DNA of 46,251 nt from Yes71-27 sp040758635 (lineage in GTDB: Bacteria > Bacillota > Desulfotomaculia > Desulfotomaculales > Ammonificaceae): positions 1-46,251 of the forward strand of contig JBFLVI010000017.1 of the NCBI GenBank assembly GCA_040758635.1, read 5' to 3'. A program made the translations under genes and the position numbers. Below are positions 1 to 7,739 of this stretch, one piece after another; positions within the stretch are counted from its first letter, which is position 1, and the number at the start of each line of letters is the position of its first letter. Under the pieces are notes generated by a model. That model had not been told where the DNA came from and made no database searches. It saw nothing but the letters and a program-made list of their open reading frames with translations.

Positions 1-247
1 GGCCCTTCGCCGTCAGCATGAGGATGGGTGTATGGACCTGGTTTTTCCGTAGCTGCCTGCATATCTCGATTCCGCCGATTTTCGGCAGCATCAGGTCGAG
101 GATGATCACGTCGTACTCCTCGCTCAAAGCGAGGTCCAACCCCGACTCCCCGTCATACGCAGTGTCAACCGCGTAAGCCTCCTGCTCCAGGCCCTTCTTG
201 ATGGAGTTGGCTATTTTATGCTCGTCTTCAACAACTAAGACTCTCAT
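1..247 (-). CDS. Response regulator, OmpR-type receiver domain (N-terminal part, cut by window edge)
   Basis: The first 82 codons read as a receiver domain beginning MRVLVVEDEHKIANSIKKGL. Acidic residues E7, D8 and E9 and the phosphoacceptor D51 in the stretch IILDLMLP are present, as are T79 and K81 in LMLTAKG, so the fold is complete and phosphorylatable. The DNA-binding half lies outside the window; OmpR/PhoB type is inferred from receiver style. Upstream, a TATAAT hexamer (255-260) sits only 7 nt before the ATG with no clear Shine-Dalgarno sequence, so the transcript may be nearly leaderless. The -35 is poor. A partner histidine kinase would be expected downstream, beyond the left edge. 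Confidence 0.85.
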   Translation of the reverse strand, partial: MRVLVVEDEHKIANSIKKGLEQEAYAVDTAYDGESGLDLALSEEYDVIILDLMLPKIGGIEICRQLRKNQVHTPILMLTAKG

Positions 248-558
248 CAGCTTTATTATAGCGGTCCAAAGCTGAGAAATAACTGAAAAAAATCTGGGGC
301 AGAAAGCTGGCGATCCGCCAAAGAATAGGGGATACCGGAAATGCCGGTTTTTGTACCCGTCTAGCCGCCCTGGATCTGCAGTGCAACTTGCCTTTGCGCC
401 ATCCAGTCCGCCCATAGCTTTAAATACCACTCTGCAAGGGCGTCCGTGCGGCAAAAGGATCACGTCTGCATTGATAAAACATCCCCCCGCGTCAAACGGG
501 AATAAATAACCTATTCACCTCAAACCCGACTCAATCGTGAAAGTCCGGGGGATAATGT
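248..558. other. Intergenic stretch between the dnaC-like gene and the response regulator
   Basis: No convincing gene is seen in these 311 bases. A small hairpin (ACCGG at 334-338 pairing with CCGGT at 344-348) is followed by TTTT on the plus strand, but no plus-strand gene precedes it. C-rich and G-rich blocks near 480-490 and 546-552 could pair on the minus strand downstream of the dnaC-like gene and may help end its transcript. The promoter of the response regulator is probably at the left end. Confidence 0.5.
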
Positions 559-1302
559 TTACCGCCGCCGGCTTTCCCGTTCCTGGCGCCGGACGAAGCG
601 GATATCGTCTTCTACCAGCAGGCGGTAGGAGCGGCACATCTCGATGAGGCGCGAGGTGGTGCGCTCTCCAAGGTATTCTTCCAGGTCTTCGAGGGCGACG
701 TTGGTGGTGACCACAACCGGGAAGCGGTGGTTCAGGCGGTGGTTCAGGATGGAGTAAATCTTCTGGCGCGCCCATTCGGTGTAGATAAACGCCCCCAGGT
801 CGTCCAGGATCAGAAGCGGTACGCTTTTCGCCAGCCCGAGAAGCTCGTGCTCGCTGTATTCCACGTCCGCTTCCTCGTCGTACGTGGCCCGGATCTCGTC
901 GAGGAAGTCCGGCACCACTACAAAAAGGACCTCTTTGCCGGCTTCCAGGACCGCGTTCGCGATGCAGCAGGCCAGGAAGGTCTTCCCGGCGCCCACCGGC
1001 CCGATTAAGAGCAGCCCTTCCCCGGCTTCACCCTTCAAAAACAGGTCCACAAAATCCCGGGCCGCGTTGTAAGCGCGCCTAGCGAGCTCATAGTAAGTTA
1101 TTCCTTTGACGCCGTCTTTGGCGGTACGGGAGTAATACTGAAAGTCAAAACGCTCGAACTTGTATTCGCGCATCAGCGGTGTAAGCTGGGCCTGCGCGAA
1201 GCGAAAACGCATCACTTTCTGTTTAACGCAGGAACAGGGAACGGCGGCATTACCGCGCAGGATAAGCCCGCGGTCGCCGCACTCTCGGCAAACCTCTCCC
1301 AC
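559..1302 (-). CDS. DnaC/IstB-like AAA+ helicase loader
   Basis: A 247-residue AAA+ ATPase of the DnaC/DnaI type, expected to load the replicative helicase. The N-terminus has a putative zinc-binding set, CRECGDRG then PCSC. The ATPase core shows Walker A GPVGAGKT near residue 101, Walker B LLILDDLG near 165, a sensor-like VVTTN, and an arginine-rich end. The GTG start follows a GAGGGGG ribosome binding site 9 nt away. It begins 14 bp after the stop of the DnaD-domain gene, forming a replication-initiation pair as in many Firmicutes. IstB transposon helpers have the same fold, but no transposase gene is adjacent, so a chromosomal loader is preferred. Confidence 0.88.
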   Translation of the reverse strand: MGEVCRECGDRGLILRGNAAVPCSCVKQKVMRFRFAQAQLTPLMREYKFERFDFQYYSRTAKDGVKGITYYELARRAYNAARDFVDLFLKGEAGEGLLLIGPVGAGKTFLACCIANAVLEAGKEVLFVVVPDFLDEIRATYDEEADVEYSEHELLGLAKSVPLLILDDLGAFIYTEWARQKIYSILNHRLNHRFPVVVTTNVALEDLEEYLGERTTSRLIEMCRSYRLLVEDDIRFVRRQERESRRR

Positions 1303-1316
1303 CGGACCGGACCCCC

Positions 1317-2144
1317 TCAGCTATAAAGTCGCCGGATGAGTTCCTTCTTCTTCTCTTTTCGCTCGATCTCTTCCCTGTTGTTCAAACGGGGCGCCTTCCG
1401 CTTGCGCTTCCGGCTGGCTTCAAAATTCCGGTCGTACTCCTCAACTTCCGCCAGGGTCCGGAGGTTGTTCTTCTGCCACTCTAAGAGAATGGTCCCGATA
1501 TACTTGAAGTTGTGTTTTCCCAACAGCACCGCCCGCCGGAGCGCTTCCAGGACCAGCGCCGGCGACATTTCTCGCCGCCACTTGAGCACCTGCTCCGCCT
1601 CGATGGGCGACAGGGGCCGCCCGAACTCCTTTTCAAAAGCCTGGTAGAGCTCACTGAACACTTCGTCGGTGGCTCCGCACTCAGGCGTCTTGAGTGCGGG
1701 GCGCTCTCCTTCCTGCAACAACTCCTGTATCTCCTGGATTTCCGCCACCTTGGCGCACGCCCAAATCTCGGAAAGCTTCTCAAAGAGCGGCTGGAAGTCG
1801 AAACCTTCAATCACCTGTTCACCGTCGTAGTATTCCGTGACCGCAAGAATCTCCTTATCCAGAAGCGCCCGGAGTTCCCGGGCCACAACCTCTTCGTCCG
1901 CCGCCATCCATTCGGCCAGTTCGGAAGGGGATGCGTAGAAGCGACCTTCTTCTGTTCGGAGGCGGAAAAGCTGGATGAGCAGCATCATCCCGGTATCGCT
2001 GACGCCCAGTTTTTTATAATAGCGGAGGAGGAGACTGGGCACGAAGACGCCTGCACCCAGCATCAGGTCGGTGCCGAAAGCGCTCACAATGTTGCCTTCC
2101 CGGTAGGGCTTGATCAGCCTCATACCAGAGCCGTTTTTCTGCAT
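1317..2144 (-). CDS. DnaD-domain replication initiation protein
   Basis: The product is about 275 residues. The N-terminal half looks like a winged-helix region. The C-terminal half has the DnaD/DnaB2 signature, EFGRPLSPIEAEQVLKW followed by ALVLEALRRAVLLGKHNFKYIGTILLEW, and then a strongly basic tail (SRKRKRKAPR, RKEKKKELIRR) likely to bind DNA. DnaD proteins remodel DNA at the origin and recruit the helicase-loader complex. The start chosen is the ATG at 2144 because GGAGG lies 8 nt upstream; an in-frame ATG 7 codons earlier would place that GGAGG inside the gene. It is transcribed with the downstream DnaC-like gene. Confidence 0.87.
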   Translation of the reverse strand: MQKNGSGMRLIKPYREGNIVSAFGTDLMLGAGVFVPSLLLRYYKKLGVSDTGMMLLIQLFRLRTEEGRFYASPSELAEWMAADEEVVARELRALLDKEILAVTEYYDGEQVIEGFDFQPLFEKLSEIWACAKVAEIQEIQELLQEGERPALKTPECGATDEVFSELYQAFEKEFGRPLSPIEAEQVLKWRREMSPALVLEALRRAVLLGKHNFKYIGTILLEWQKNNLRTLAEVEEYDRNFEASRKRKRKAPRLNNREEIERKEKKKELIRRLYS

Positions 2145-2289
2145 GGCACCCACCTCCGAAAACATGCGGCCTGGATCTCTCTACTACAGCAAAGACCGGG
2201 ACTAACCTCTTCTTGGTTTTACACTATTCTCCAACAGGTGACAAAAATCCTCCGCCGGAAGAAAAAATTTCACCGGCCGGGACGAAACG

Positions 2290-3132
2290 TCAGGACTTCA
2301 GGCAAATAGGGATTCCGCACACCACAAGGTACACCAGATCCGCTGCGGCCGCCGCCTTCTGGTTGATCGCGCCCAGCAAATCCCGGTAAACCCTGCCGGA
2401 GGGGTACGCCGGCACGATTCCCATCCCCACCTCGTTGGTCACGATGACGGTCTGAGCCGGCCGCTCGGCTGCCACTTGCAGGAATTCATCCACACGCCGG
2501 TTTATCTCTTTGGCTCCAAAACCGCGGCCCAGCAGATTGGCCGCCCAGACTCCCAGACACTCGATAATCACCGCGGCCGTGGAGGAAACACCTTGCAGTG
2601 CACCGGCAAGCTCCACCGGCTCTTCAACCGTCCGCCAACCCGCGGGCCGCCGCGCCCGGTGCTCCGCAATCCGCGCCGCCATCTCTTCGTCGGTAGCTTC
2701 GGCAGTCGCGACAAAGACCGTCTCTGCAGCGTCACCTACCAGCGAGGCGGCAAAAGCACTCTTGCCGCTCCGCACCCCGCCGGTCACCAAGGTCAATTTC
2801 CCCTCCACGACCTTTTCCTGCCCCATGTGTTCCTCACCGCCCAGGTAAACGCCGTAGAGGTCGACCCGGTAGTCGCTCAGCATTATGCCGCGGTAGCCGT
2901 CCATGAAATTCACCACCTCTTCGAAAACCCGGTGGATCTGGCCCGCCCCGCCGGCTACCGCAGCAACGGCAAAGGTTGCCCGCTGCCAGGTATTCTGACC
3001 GTCAACCTCCGCCACCGCCACGTTGAAGCGCGCGTGAAGCCGGTCGCGCAGGCTCTTGAGCCGGTGGCGCTTCTCCTTCAGAGAACCCACTCCGGGGAGG
3101 AAAAGCTGCGCCGTCAGTACCCCGTTAACCAT
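2290..3132 (-). CDS. cobU: DUF503 (YlxP-like) domain fused to CobU adenosylcobinamide kinase/guanylyltransferase
   Basis: One continuous frame of 280 residues. Residues 1 to about 93 match the DUF503/YlxP family (VGSLKEKRHRLKSLRDRL, VAEVDGQNTWQRA, YRVDLYG), small proteins usually encoded near rbfA and ribosome-assembly genes. From about residue 112 it is CobU, which phosphorylates adenosylcobinamide and transfers GMP to it in cobalamin assembly: P-loop GGVRSGKS (118-125), a His in RIAEHRARRP suited to carry GMP, and the end VIVTNEVGMGIVPAYPSGR with a C-terminal INQKAAAAADLVYLVV. The start is placed at 3132 because GGAGG lies 8 nt upstream. An internal ATG at 2826 has GGTGAGG before it, so free CobU might also be made. 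Confidence 0.85.
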   Translation of the reverse strand: MVNGVLTAQLFLPGVGSLKEKRHRLKSLRDRLHARFNVAVAEVDGQNTWQRATFAVAAVAGGAGQIHRVFEEVVNFMDGYRGIMLSDYRVDLYGVYLGGEEHMGQEKVVEGKLTLVTGGVRSGKSAFAASLVGDAAETVFVATAEATDEEMAARIAEHRARRPAGWRTVEEPVELAGALQGVSSTAAVIIECLGVWAANLLGRGFGAKEINRRVDEFLQVAAERPAQTVIVTNEVGMGIVPAYPSGRVYRDLLGAINQKAAAAADLVYLVVCGIPICLKS

Positions 3133-3223
3133 CTTCAAAACCTCCGTAAGCTCCAAACCCGCAGATTGACCTGCAAGGGCACATCTGGTAAGCTATAAGA
3201 AACTTCTCCCGACGAGGAAAAAC

Positions 3224-3700
3224 ATGTCCACCCTTGGCTTGATTATCGCCGTTATTTTTTTCCTGGCCGGCCTGGCGGGCACCGTCCTGCCGGTGCTGCC
3301 CGGAGCGCCGCTGATCTTGGCGGGAATGTTTATCTACGGCCTTTTTGCCGGGTTCGAAGGGTTGTCCGTCTATTTCTTCGCGGGGCAGGCCGTGGCCGTA
3401 GCGCTGACCTTTCTGGTTGATTACCTGGCCAACATGTGGGCCGTAAGCCATTACGGCGGTTCAAGACTGGCCATCTGGGGCGGCGTACTCGGACTGGTTT
3501 GCGGTGCCTTCTTCGGCCCTTTCGGCGTCATCTTCGGTCCCTTTCTGGGAGCCTTCGCCGGCGAACTCCTTGCTTCCCGCCGGACGGTTCACGCCTTGCG
3601 TGTCGGTATCGGCTCGTTCGTCGGTTTCTTCGGCAGCACGGTAATCAAGCTGGTGATCGAAGTCGCGATGATCATCTGGTTCTTCCTCGTCATTTTTTAG
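3224..3700 (+). CDS. DUF456 family membrane protein
   Basis: A 158-residue, very hydrophobic protein with about four to five membrane segments rich in Gly. The N-terminal block (FFLAGLAGTVLPVLPGAPLILAGMFIYG) and the Gly/Phe-rich block GAFFGPFGVIFGPFLGAFAGEL are typical of the DUF456 family, whose biochemical function is not established. It is encoded opposite to its neighbours and shares an 11-bp tail-to-tail overlap with the dehydratase activase gene, so the two transcripts must cross. The starting ATG lies after ACGAGGAAAAAC, a moderate ribosome binding site. Confidence 0.85.
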   Translation: MSTLGLIIAVIFFLAGLAGTVLPVLPGAPLILAGMFIYGLFAGFEGLSVYFFAGQAVAVALTFLVDYLANMWAVSHYGGSRLAIWGGVLGLVCGAFFGPFGVIFGPFLGAFAGELLASRRTVHALRVGIGSFVGFFGSTVIKLVIEVAMIIWFFLVIF

Positions 3701-4472
3701 CCTGCGTCATCTCCTCTGCCACCAGAGCCGCACCCAGCGCCCCCACGATCTGCGGTTCGGGCGGAACCTTCACCGGCACGCCGAGCTTCCGGGAGATCGC
3801 GGCCACCACGCTCCCGATTTTCGCCACCCCGCCGGTCATCGTGACCGCTTCCGCCAAACCCACCCGGTGAACCAGCGCCGCGGTCCGCTCCGCCACCGCC
3901 TCGCAAAGTCCCAGGGCGATCTCTTCACGCGGTCTACCCTGACCGATTAACGACACCACCTCGGATTCCGCAAAGACGGTGCACATGCTGCTGATCGGCG
4001 CCGCCTTTCGGGCCGCCCCCGCCAGCGCGCTGAAGCCTTCCAGGTCCGTTTCCAGCGCCCGCGCCATCACTTCGAGAAAGCGCCCGGTCCCGGCGGCGCA
4101 CTTGTCGTTCATGGCGAAGTCCTCGACCGTGCCCCGGGAATCCACCCGGATCACCTTCGAATCCTGCCCGCCGATATCAATGACGGTACGGGTCTCCGGG
4201 ATCAGATAAACGGCACCCCGCCCGTGGCAGGTGATTTCCGTGACCTGCCTGTCGGCGAAGGGGACGTTAATCCGTCCGTACCCCGTCGCCACGATAAAGG
4301 CCACCTCATCCCGGGAAAATCCCGCCGTCTCCATCGCCGCCAAGAAAGCCGCCTCGGCCGACCGCCGGCTCTCTGCTCCCGTGGGGATGATGCTGTAACC
4401 GCAGACCACCCCGCCGGCAAGAATCACTGCTTCCGCAGATAGCGACCCGATATCAATCCCGGCAACCGGCAA
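3690..4472 (-). CDS. Acyl-CoA dehydratase activase (BadF/BadG/HgdC ATPase family)
   Basis: A 260-residue ASKHA-fold ATPase of the 2-hydroxyacyl-CoA dehydratase activator (component A) family. Seen: the phosphate loop GIDIGSLSAEAVIL, VIDIGGQDSKVI, and the two cysteines that in the family hold one [4Fe-4S] cluster between subunits of the homodimer (NDKCAAGTGRF and SSMCTVFAESEV), plus the adenosine loop TGGVAKI. The start is TTG at 4472 with GGGAGGG 7 nt upstream. The large dehydratase subunits (HgdAB-like) that such activases serve are not beside it, so the target is unknown. It could serve a dehydratase encoded elsewhere or a double-cubane-cluster protein. Confidence 0.88.
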   Translation of the reverse strand: MPVAGIDIGSLSAEAVILAGGVVCGYSIIPTGAESRRSAEAAFLAAMETAGFSRDEVAFIVATGYGRINVPFADRQVTEITCHGRGAVYLIPETRTVIDIGGQDSKVIRVDSRGTVEDFAMNDKCAAGTGRFLEVMARALETDLEGFSALAGAARKAAPISSMCTVFAESEVVSLIGQGRPREEIALGLCEAVAERTAALVHRVGLAEAVTMTGGVAKIGSVVAAISRKLGVPVKVPPEPQIVGALGAALVAEEMTQAKK

Positions 4473-4753
4473 GCTTCACCCTCCCGCAAAAACGCTTCCC
4501 TTAGCACACTCTGTTTCCAAGAAAAAAGCAACCGCATTCAGCCAAGCCCATTCTTTTCTATTCCACCACTCACTGGGTATTCCTTCCAGTTGAGCCGCAA
4601 CATATTCCGCAGCCACCCGGCCTTTTTCGCCCGTCCGTCGAGCAAAAAGAAGCGGTGCCTGGAAATGAGGCTTCGGGTTGACAAAACGTGCGACGCCTCT
4701 TTCGGAAGTGCCGCTGCCGCACCATTCCCCCGATTTTGCAGCAGCAATCTTCG
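4473..4753 (-). other. Stretch between the YbjQ gene and the activase; unassigned minus-strand open frame
   Basis: No recognised gene. On the minus strand one frame stays open from inside the YbjQ gene to a TGA at 4476, four bases before the activase start; its last 60 or so residues include VAAEYVAAQLEGIPSEW and a Trp-rich segment. No good start codon with a ribosome binding site is seen within the free part, and G+C at third positions is mixed, so it is left as an unproven frame that could be a decayed gene. Confidence 0.25.
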
Positions 4754-5083
4754 CTACCTGCTCCCGGCACCCTTCAGGCGAACGGCCGTGCCGTACGCCA
4801 GAATCTCCGCCGCACCCGCCATAACCTGGGTGGTGGCGAACCGGACGCCGATTACCGCATCGGCACCGAGCCGTGAGGCCTCCGCTTCCATCCGCGCCAG
4901 CGCCTGTTTTCGCGCCGTCTCCAGCATCTCGGCGTAACTCGCGATCTCGCCGCCTACGAGCTGCTTGAGCGCCGCCGCGATGTCCCTGCCGAACCACCGC
5001 GCCCGGACCGTGCTACCCATCACGATGCCAAGCGTTCCCACGATTTCTTCACCCGGAATCGCCTCAGCCGTGGTCACGATCAT
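4754..5083 (-). CDS. YbjQ/DUF74 family protein
   Basis: A 109-residue protein of the YbjQ (UPF0145, DUF74) family, recognised by IPGEEIVGTLGIVMGSTV at the N-terminus, GGEIASYAEMLETARKQALARMEAEA in the middle, and GADAVIGVRFATTQVMAGAAEILAYGTAV at the end. Members form small beta-alpha pentamers or decamers and have been called heavy-metal-binding, but no enzymatic role is established. The ATG at 5083 follows GGGGGAG and overlaps the last 20 bases of the TtcA-like gene, which implies translational coupling. Confidence 0.88.
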   Translation of the reverse strand: MIVTTAEAIPGEEIVGTLGIVMGSTVRARWFGRDIAAALKQLVGGEIASYAEMLETARKQALARMEAEASRLGADAVIGVRFATTQVMAGAAEILAYGTAVRLKGAGSR

Positions 5084-5855
5084 TCCGCGCTCCCCCTCCT
5101 GATTTCCCTTCCCTATAGATTATTGGCCGCCGCTGGCGCCACAGGTCGTTGAAACTGACATTTTCCAGCGCACAGCGGAAGCGGGCATGGAATTCCGGAT
5201 ACTTCTCCGTGAAGCACCGGACGATTTCCTTCATCGCCGACCGTCGTGTTTTTCCCGCGTACGGACAGAGGGACGGCAGGACCGGGATTCCCTCCCGGGC
5301 TACCAAAGCGCCGACCGTCCTTTCCGGGAGGTAACATAACGGGCGAATAAGGTGCAGGCCGATCCGGTCGAGATAAATCGCAGGCCGAAAAGTTTTCAGG
5401 GTACCGGCGTACAGGAGGTTTAGAAAAAAGGTCTCGATCACGTCGTCCAGGTGGTGTCCCAAAGCCACCCGCCGGCACCCCAGTGCCTTCGCCCGCGAGT
5501 TCAGCAAGCCCATCCGCAGCTTGGCGCAGAGGGAACAGGCGCTCCGCTCCCCCTTTTCGGCAATTATCTGCGCTATCGGGTATTGGACGATATGCAGCGG
5601 CACCTTTCTATCCGCGCAAAACGCCGCTGCCGCCGAAAAATCGGTCTTCTGCCAGCCGGGATCTACAAAAACGGCTTCCAGGGAAAAGCTAAGGTGCGAG
5701 TAATCCCGCAGGTAAGACAGAATATGGAGCAGCGCCATGCTGTCCTTTCCGCCGGAAATACCGACCGCTATTTTGTCCGCTGGAGCAATCATTTCGTAGT
5801 CCTTGATGGCCCGCTTAACGTCGGTCAAAAACCACTGTCCCCAGTTCTTTCGCAC
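5064..5855 (-). CDS. TtcA-like PP-loop ATPase (tRNA 2-thiocytidine synthesis family)
   Basis: The product is 263 residues. It has the N-type ATP pyrophosphatase loop SGGKDSMALL, the cysteine pair CSLCAKLRMG, GHHLDDVIETFFLNLLYAGTLKTF, and a late PSLCPYAGKTRR that supplies a third cysteine, all as in TtcA. TtcA adenylates C32 of tRNA and inserts sulfur using a labile Fe-S cluster held by such cysteines. The start chosen is GTG at 5855 with GGAG 8 nt upstream; the frame stays open for 157 codons further upstream, but that part is low-complexity and overlaps the divergent amphi-Trp gene, so it is excluded. Related PP-loop enzymes modify other tRNA bases, so the exact substrate is inferred. Confidence 0.85.
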   Translation of the reverse strand: MRKNWGQWFLTDVKRAIKDYEMIAPADKIAVGISGGKDSMALLHILSYLRDYSHLSFSLEAVFVDPGWQKTDFSAAAAFCADRKVPLHIVQYPIAQIIAEKGERSACSLCAKLRMGLLNSRAKALGCRRVALGHHLDDVIETFFLNLLYAGTLKTFRPAIYLDRIGLHLIRPLCYLPERTVGALVAREGIPVLPSLCPYAGKTRRSAMKEIVRCFTEKYPEFHARFRCALENVSFNDLWRQRRPIIYREGKSGGGARNDRDHG

Positions 5856-6071
5856 GCCGCTTTCTCCACGTCTTTTTTCGATACATACCGCCAAAAACAG
5901 CGCGGTGCTTTTATTATGCTTAATATCCTCCCGCCAAATCAACCCTGTTTTCGCATGCCAGGAAGGAAACAGGCAAAGAACGCTGAAGATAAAACAGTAT
6001 AAGGCTACTTTTTCCTTTCGCATAAGCCAACGGAAAAAGGGCAGTCTAAAATTCACGGGGGTGCCTTTTTC

Positions 6072-6371
6072 ATGAAAACCGAACAGAAGATCTTCAAGCG
6101 GAGCATGTCCCGGGAGGAACTGGTTTCTTTTCTGGAAGGTGTATTGGCGGAAATCAGAGAAGGCAGGCTGACCGCCGGCGGCAACGTATTCACCCTGCCG
6201 CAGGTAGCCGAAGTGGAGATAGAAGTCGAGGAAAAGAAGGGCAAGAAACTCGAACTCGAGATTGAATGGCGTCTCGAATACAGCGGTGCCGCAGAAGAAG
6301 CAGAACCGGGAACGGAAAACGACCACGGCAGTGAAAAAGCACCGGAACCAGTTCCTGATAAGGAAGAATAA
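6072..6371 (+). CDS. amphi-Trp domain protein
   Basis: A 99-residue acidic protein. The first 75 or so residues fit the amphi-Trp domain: KIFKRSMSREELVSFLEGVL, REGRLTAGGNVFTLP, then alternating charged/hydrophobic strands ending LELEIEWRLEY. The tail after residue 76 is Glu/Pro/Gly-rich and likely disordered. The family is known only by sequence, so no function is assigned. The stop is 17 bp before gap, suggesting co-transcription. The ribosome binding site is CGGGGGTG upstream of the ATG. The gene is divergent from the TtcA-like gene, with roughly 215 bp of shared upstream DNA. Confidence 0.8.
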   Translation: MKTEQKIFKRSMSREELVSFLEGVLAEIREGRLTAGGNVFTLPQVAEVEIEVEEKKGKKLELEIEWRLEYSGAAEEAEPGTENDHGSEKAPEPVPDKEE

Positions 6372-6388
6372 CTCCGGGAGGGAGGCAT

Positions 6389-7399
6389 ATGGCTCTAAGG
6401 GTTGGTATTAACGGGTTCGGTCGAATCGGGCGCAACTTCTTCCGGGTGGTGTCCGGCCGCCCTGACATCCAGGTGGTGGCCGTAAACGACCTGACCAACG
6501 GCCCCACCTTGGCACACCTGCTGAAATACGACTCCGTCCACGGCAGGTTTCCGGGCGACATTGACGCCAACGAGTGCCTAATCCGGGTGAACGGCCAGGA
6601 AGTCAGGGTTTTTGCGGAAAAGGACCCCGCAAACATCCCCTGGCGCGAGGTGGGCGTGGAGGTTGTTGTGGAAGCCACGGGGCGCTTTACCAATTACGAG
6701 GACGCCAGATGGCACCTGGAGGCCGGCGCCCGCAAGGTGGTCATCACGGCACCCGCCACAATGCCCGAAGACGTGACGCTCATCATGGGAGTCAACGAAA
6801 ACTGGTATGACCCGGAAAAGCACCACGTCGTCTCCTGCGGCTCCTGCACCACCAACTGCCTGGCTCCGCTGGTGAAGGTGCTCCACGAAAACCTGCGGAT
6901 CGTCCGGGGGGCCATGACCACGGTACACTCCTACACCAACGACCAGAAATTGTTGGACCTGCCCCACCGGGATCTGCGCCGGGCCCGGGCTGCTGCCCTT
7001 TCCATCATCCCGACTACCACCGGGGCGGCAAAACTGGTGGGACTCGTATTTCCCGAACTAAAGGGCAAAATAACCGGCCTTGCCGTACGGGTGCCCACGC
7101 CGAACGTCTCCCTTACCGACCTGGTTGTGGAGGTTTCGCGGCCGACCACCAAGGAAGAGGTCAACGCGCTCTTCAAGGACGCGGCAGAGGGCGCACTCCG
7201 GGGCATCATCGAGTACTGTGATGAACCGCTCGTTTCCAAGGACTTTAACGGGAACCCCCATTCCTGCATCTTCGACGCCCTCTCGACGATGGTAATTGAC
7301 GAAAAGTTAGTAAAGGTTTTCGCCTGGTACGATAACGAATGGGGCTATTCATGCCGGGTCGCCGATATCATCACCTATATGATCCGGCGGGAACGTTAG
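6389..7399 (+). CDS. gap: Glyceraldehyde-3-phosphate dehydrogenase
   Basis: A 336-residue full-length GAPDH. It has the NAD-binding GINGFGRIGR motif, AVNDLTN with D34 as in NAD-preferring enzymes, the catalytic loop SCGSCTTNCLAP (nucleophile C153), the general-base His in TVHSYTNDQ, and the C-terminal WYDNEWGYSCRV. It interconverts glyceraldehyde-3-phosphate and 1,3-bisphosphoglycerate in glycolysis and gluconeogenesis. The ribosome binding site GGGAGGGAGG precedes the ATG. No pgk, tpi or cggR gene follows, so this copy is detached from the usual glycolytic operon and travels with an amphi-Trp gene instead. Confidence 0.96.
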   Translation: MALRVGINGFGRIGRNFFRVVSGRPDIQVVAVNDLTNGPTLAHLLKYDSVHGRFPGDIDANECLIRVNGQEVRVFAEKDPANIPWREVGVEVVVEATGRFTNYEDARWHLEAGARKVVITAPATMPEDVTLIMGVNENWYDPEKHHVVSCGSCTTNCLAPLVKVLHENLRIVRGAMTTVHSYTNDQKLLDLPHRDLRRARAAALSIIPTTTGAAKLVGLVFPELKGKITGLAVRVPTPNVSLTDLVVEVSRPTTKEEVNALFKDAAEGALRGIIEYCDEPLVSKDFNGNPHSCIFDALSTMVIDEKLVKVFAWYDNEWGYSCRVADIITYMIRRER

Positions 7400-7428
7400 G
7401 TCTAAGATTAAAGACCGGTTGGGTATAT

Positions 7429-7468
7429 AAAAAAAACGCGAGAACCTCTGGGGCCGCTGGAGGTTCTC
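7429..7468 (-). terminator. Rho-independent terminator of the DUF89-sufCB operon
   Basis: A 9-bp perfect stem (7440-7448 with 7460-7468, GAGAACCTC/GAGGTTCTC) has an 11-base loop. On the minus strand it is followed, after CGCG, by eight T residues (7436-7429), a classical terminator. On the plus strand the stem is followed only by CCTTTAT, so it may also work weakly for gap. It starts right after the stop of the small gene at 7471. Confidence 0.9.
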
Positions 7469-7470
7469 CT

Positions 7471-7682
7471 TTATAGCTCTTGCGATTGGTCTTGCGACTG
7501 GGCACCAGTTTCCGGCTCGGCGCGGGCGACGTCGCTGGCTGCACTGTCGTTTGTGTGTCCGTGGCACTCGGGGTTTGAGCAGGTCTGCCGCGCCAGGTAC
7601 CGATCCCGTAGCGTGTCGGGCGGCAGCGGAACGCTGCTATATCCGTGACGAACGCCTCTATTAATTTTTCCCAGGCCGCCAT
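7471..7682 (-). pseudogene. Small gene with an apparent one-base deletion (about 70-residue product if repaired)
   Basis: From the ATG at 7682 (AAGGGG upstream) the frame reads MAAWEKLIEAFVTDIAAF, after which it becomes Arg-rich nonsense and runs into the terminator. The +1 frame instead reads PLPPDTLRDRYLARQTCSNP, then ECHGHTNDS and an acidic-Gln tail, and stops at 7471 just before the terminator stem. Adding one G to the pair at 7628-7629 on the plus strand joins both parts into a single natural-looking protein of about 70 residues with a C-x4-C-H pair. It is the last gene of the sufCB operon. It may be a true frameshift, a programmed one, or a base-calling error. The family is not recognised. 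Confidence 0.5.
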
Positions 7683-7739
7683 TTTCCCCTTAAATCTGGA
7701 AGCACGCAGCCTGCTTCTCAGGTAAATTTTTAATCTCGG

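Noticed and set aside
5856..6326. Long upstream extension of the TtcA-like frame (157 codons)
   Set aside because: It is Phe/Leu-rich nonsense, overlaps the divergent amphi-Trp gene, and a GTG with ribosome binding site at 5855 gives a normal TtcA length.
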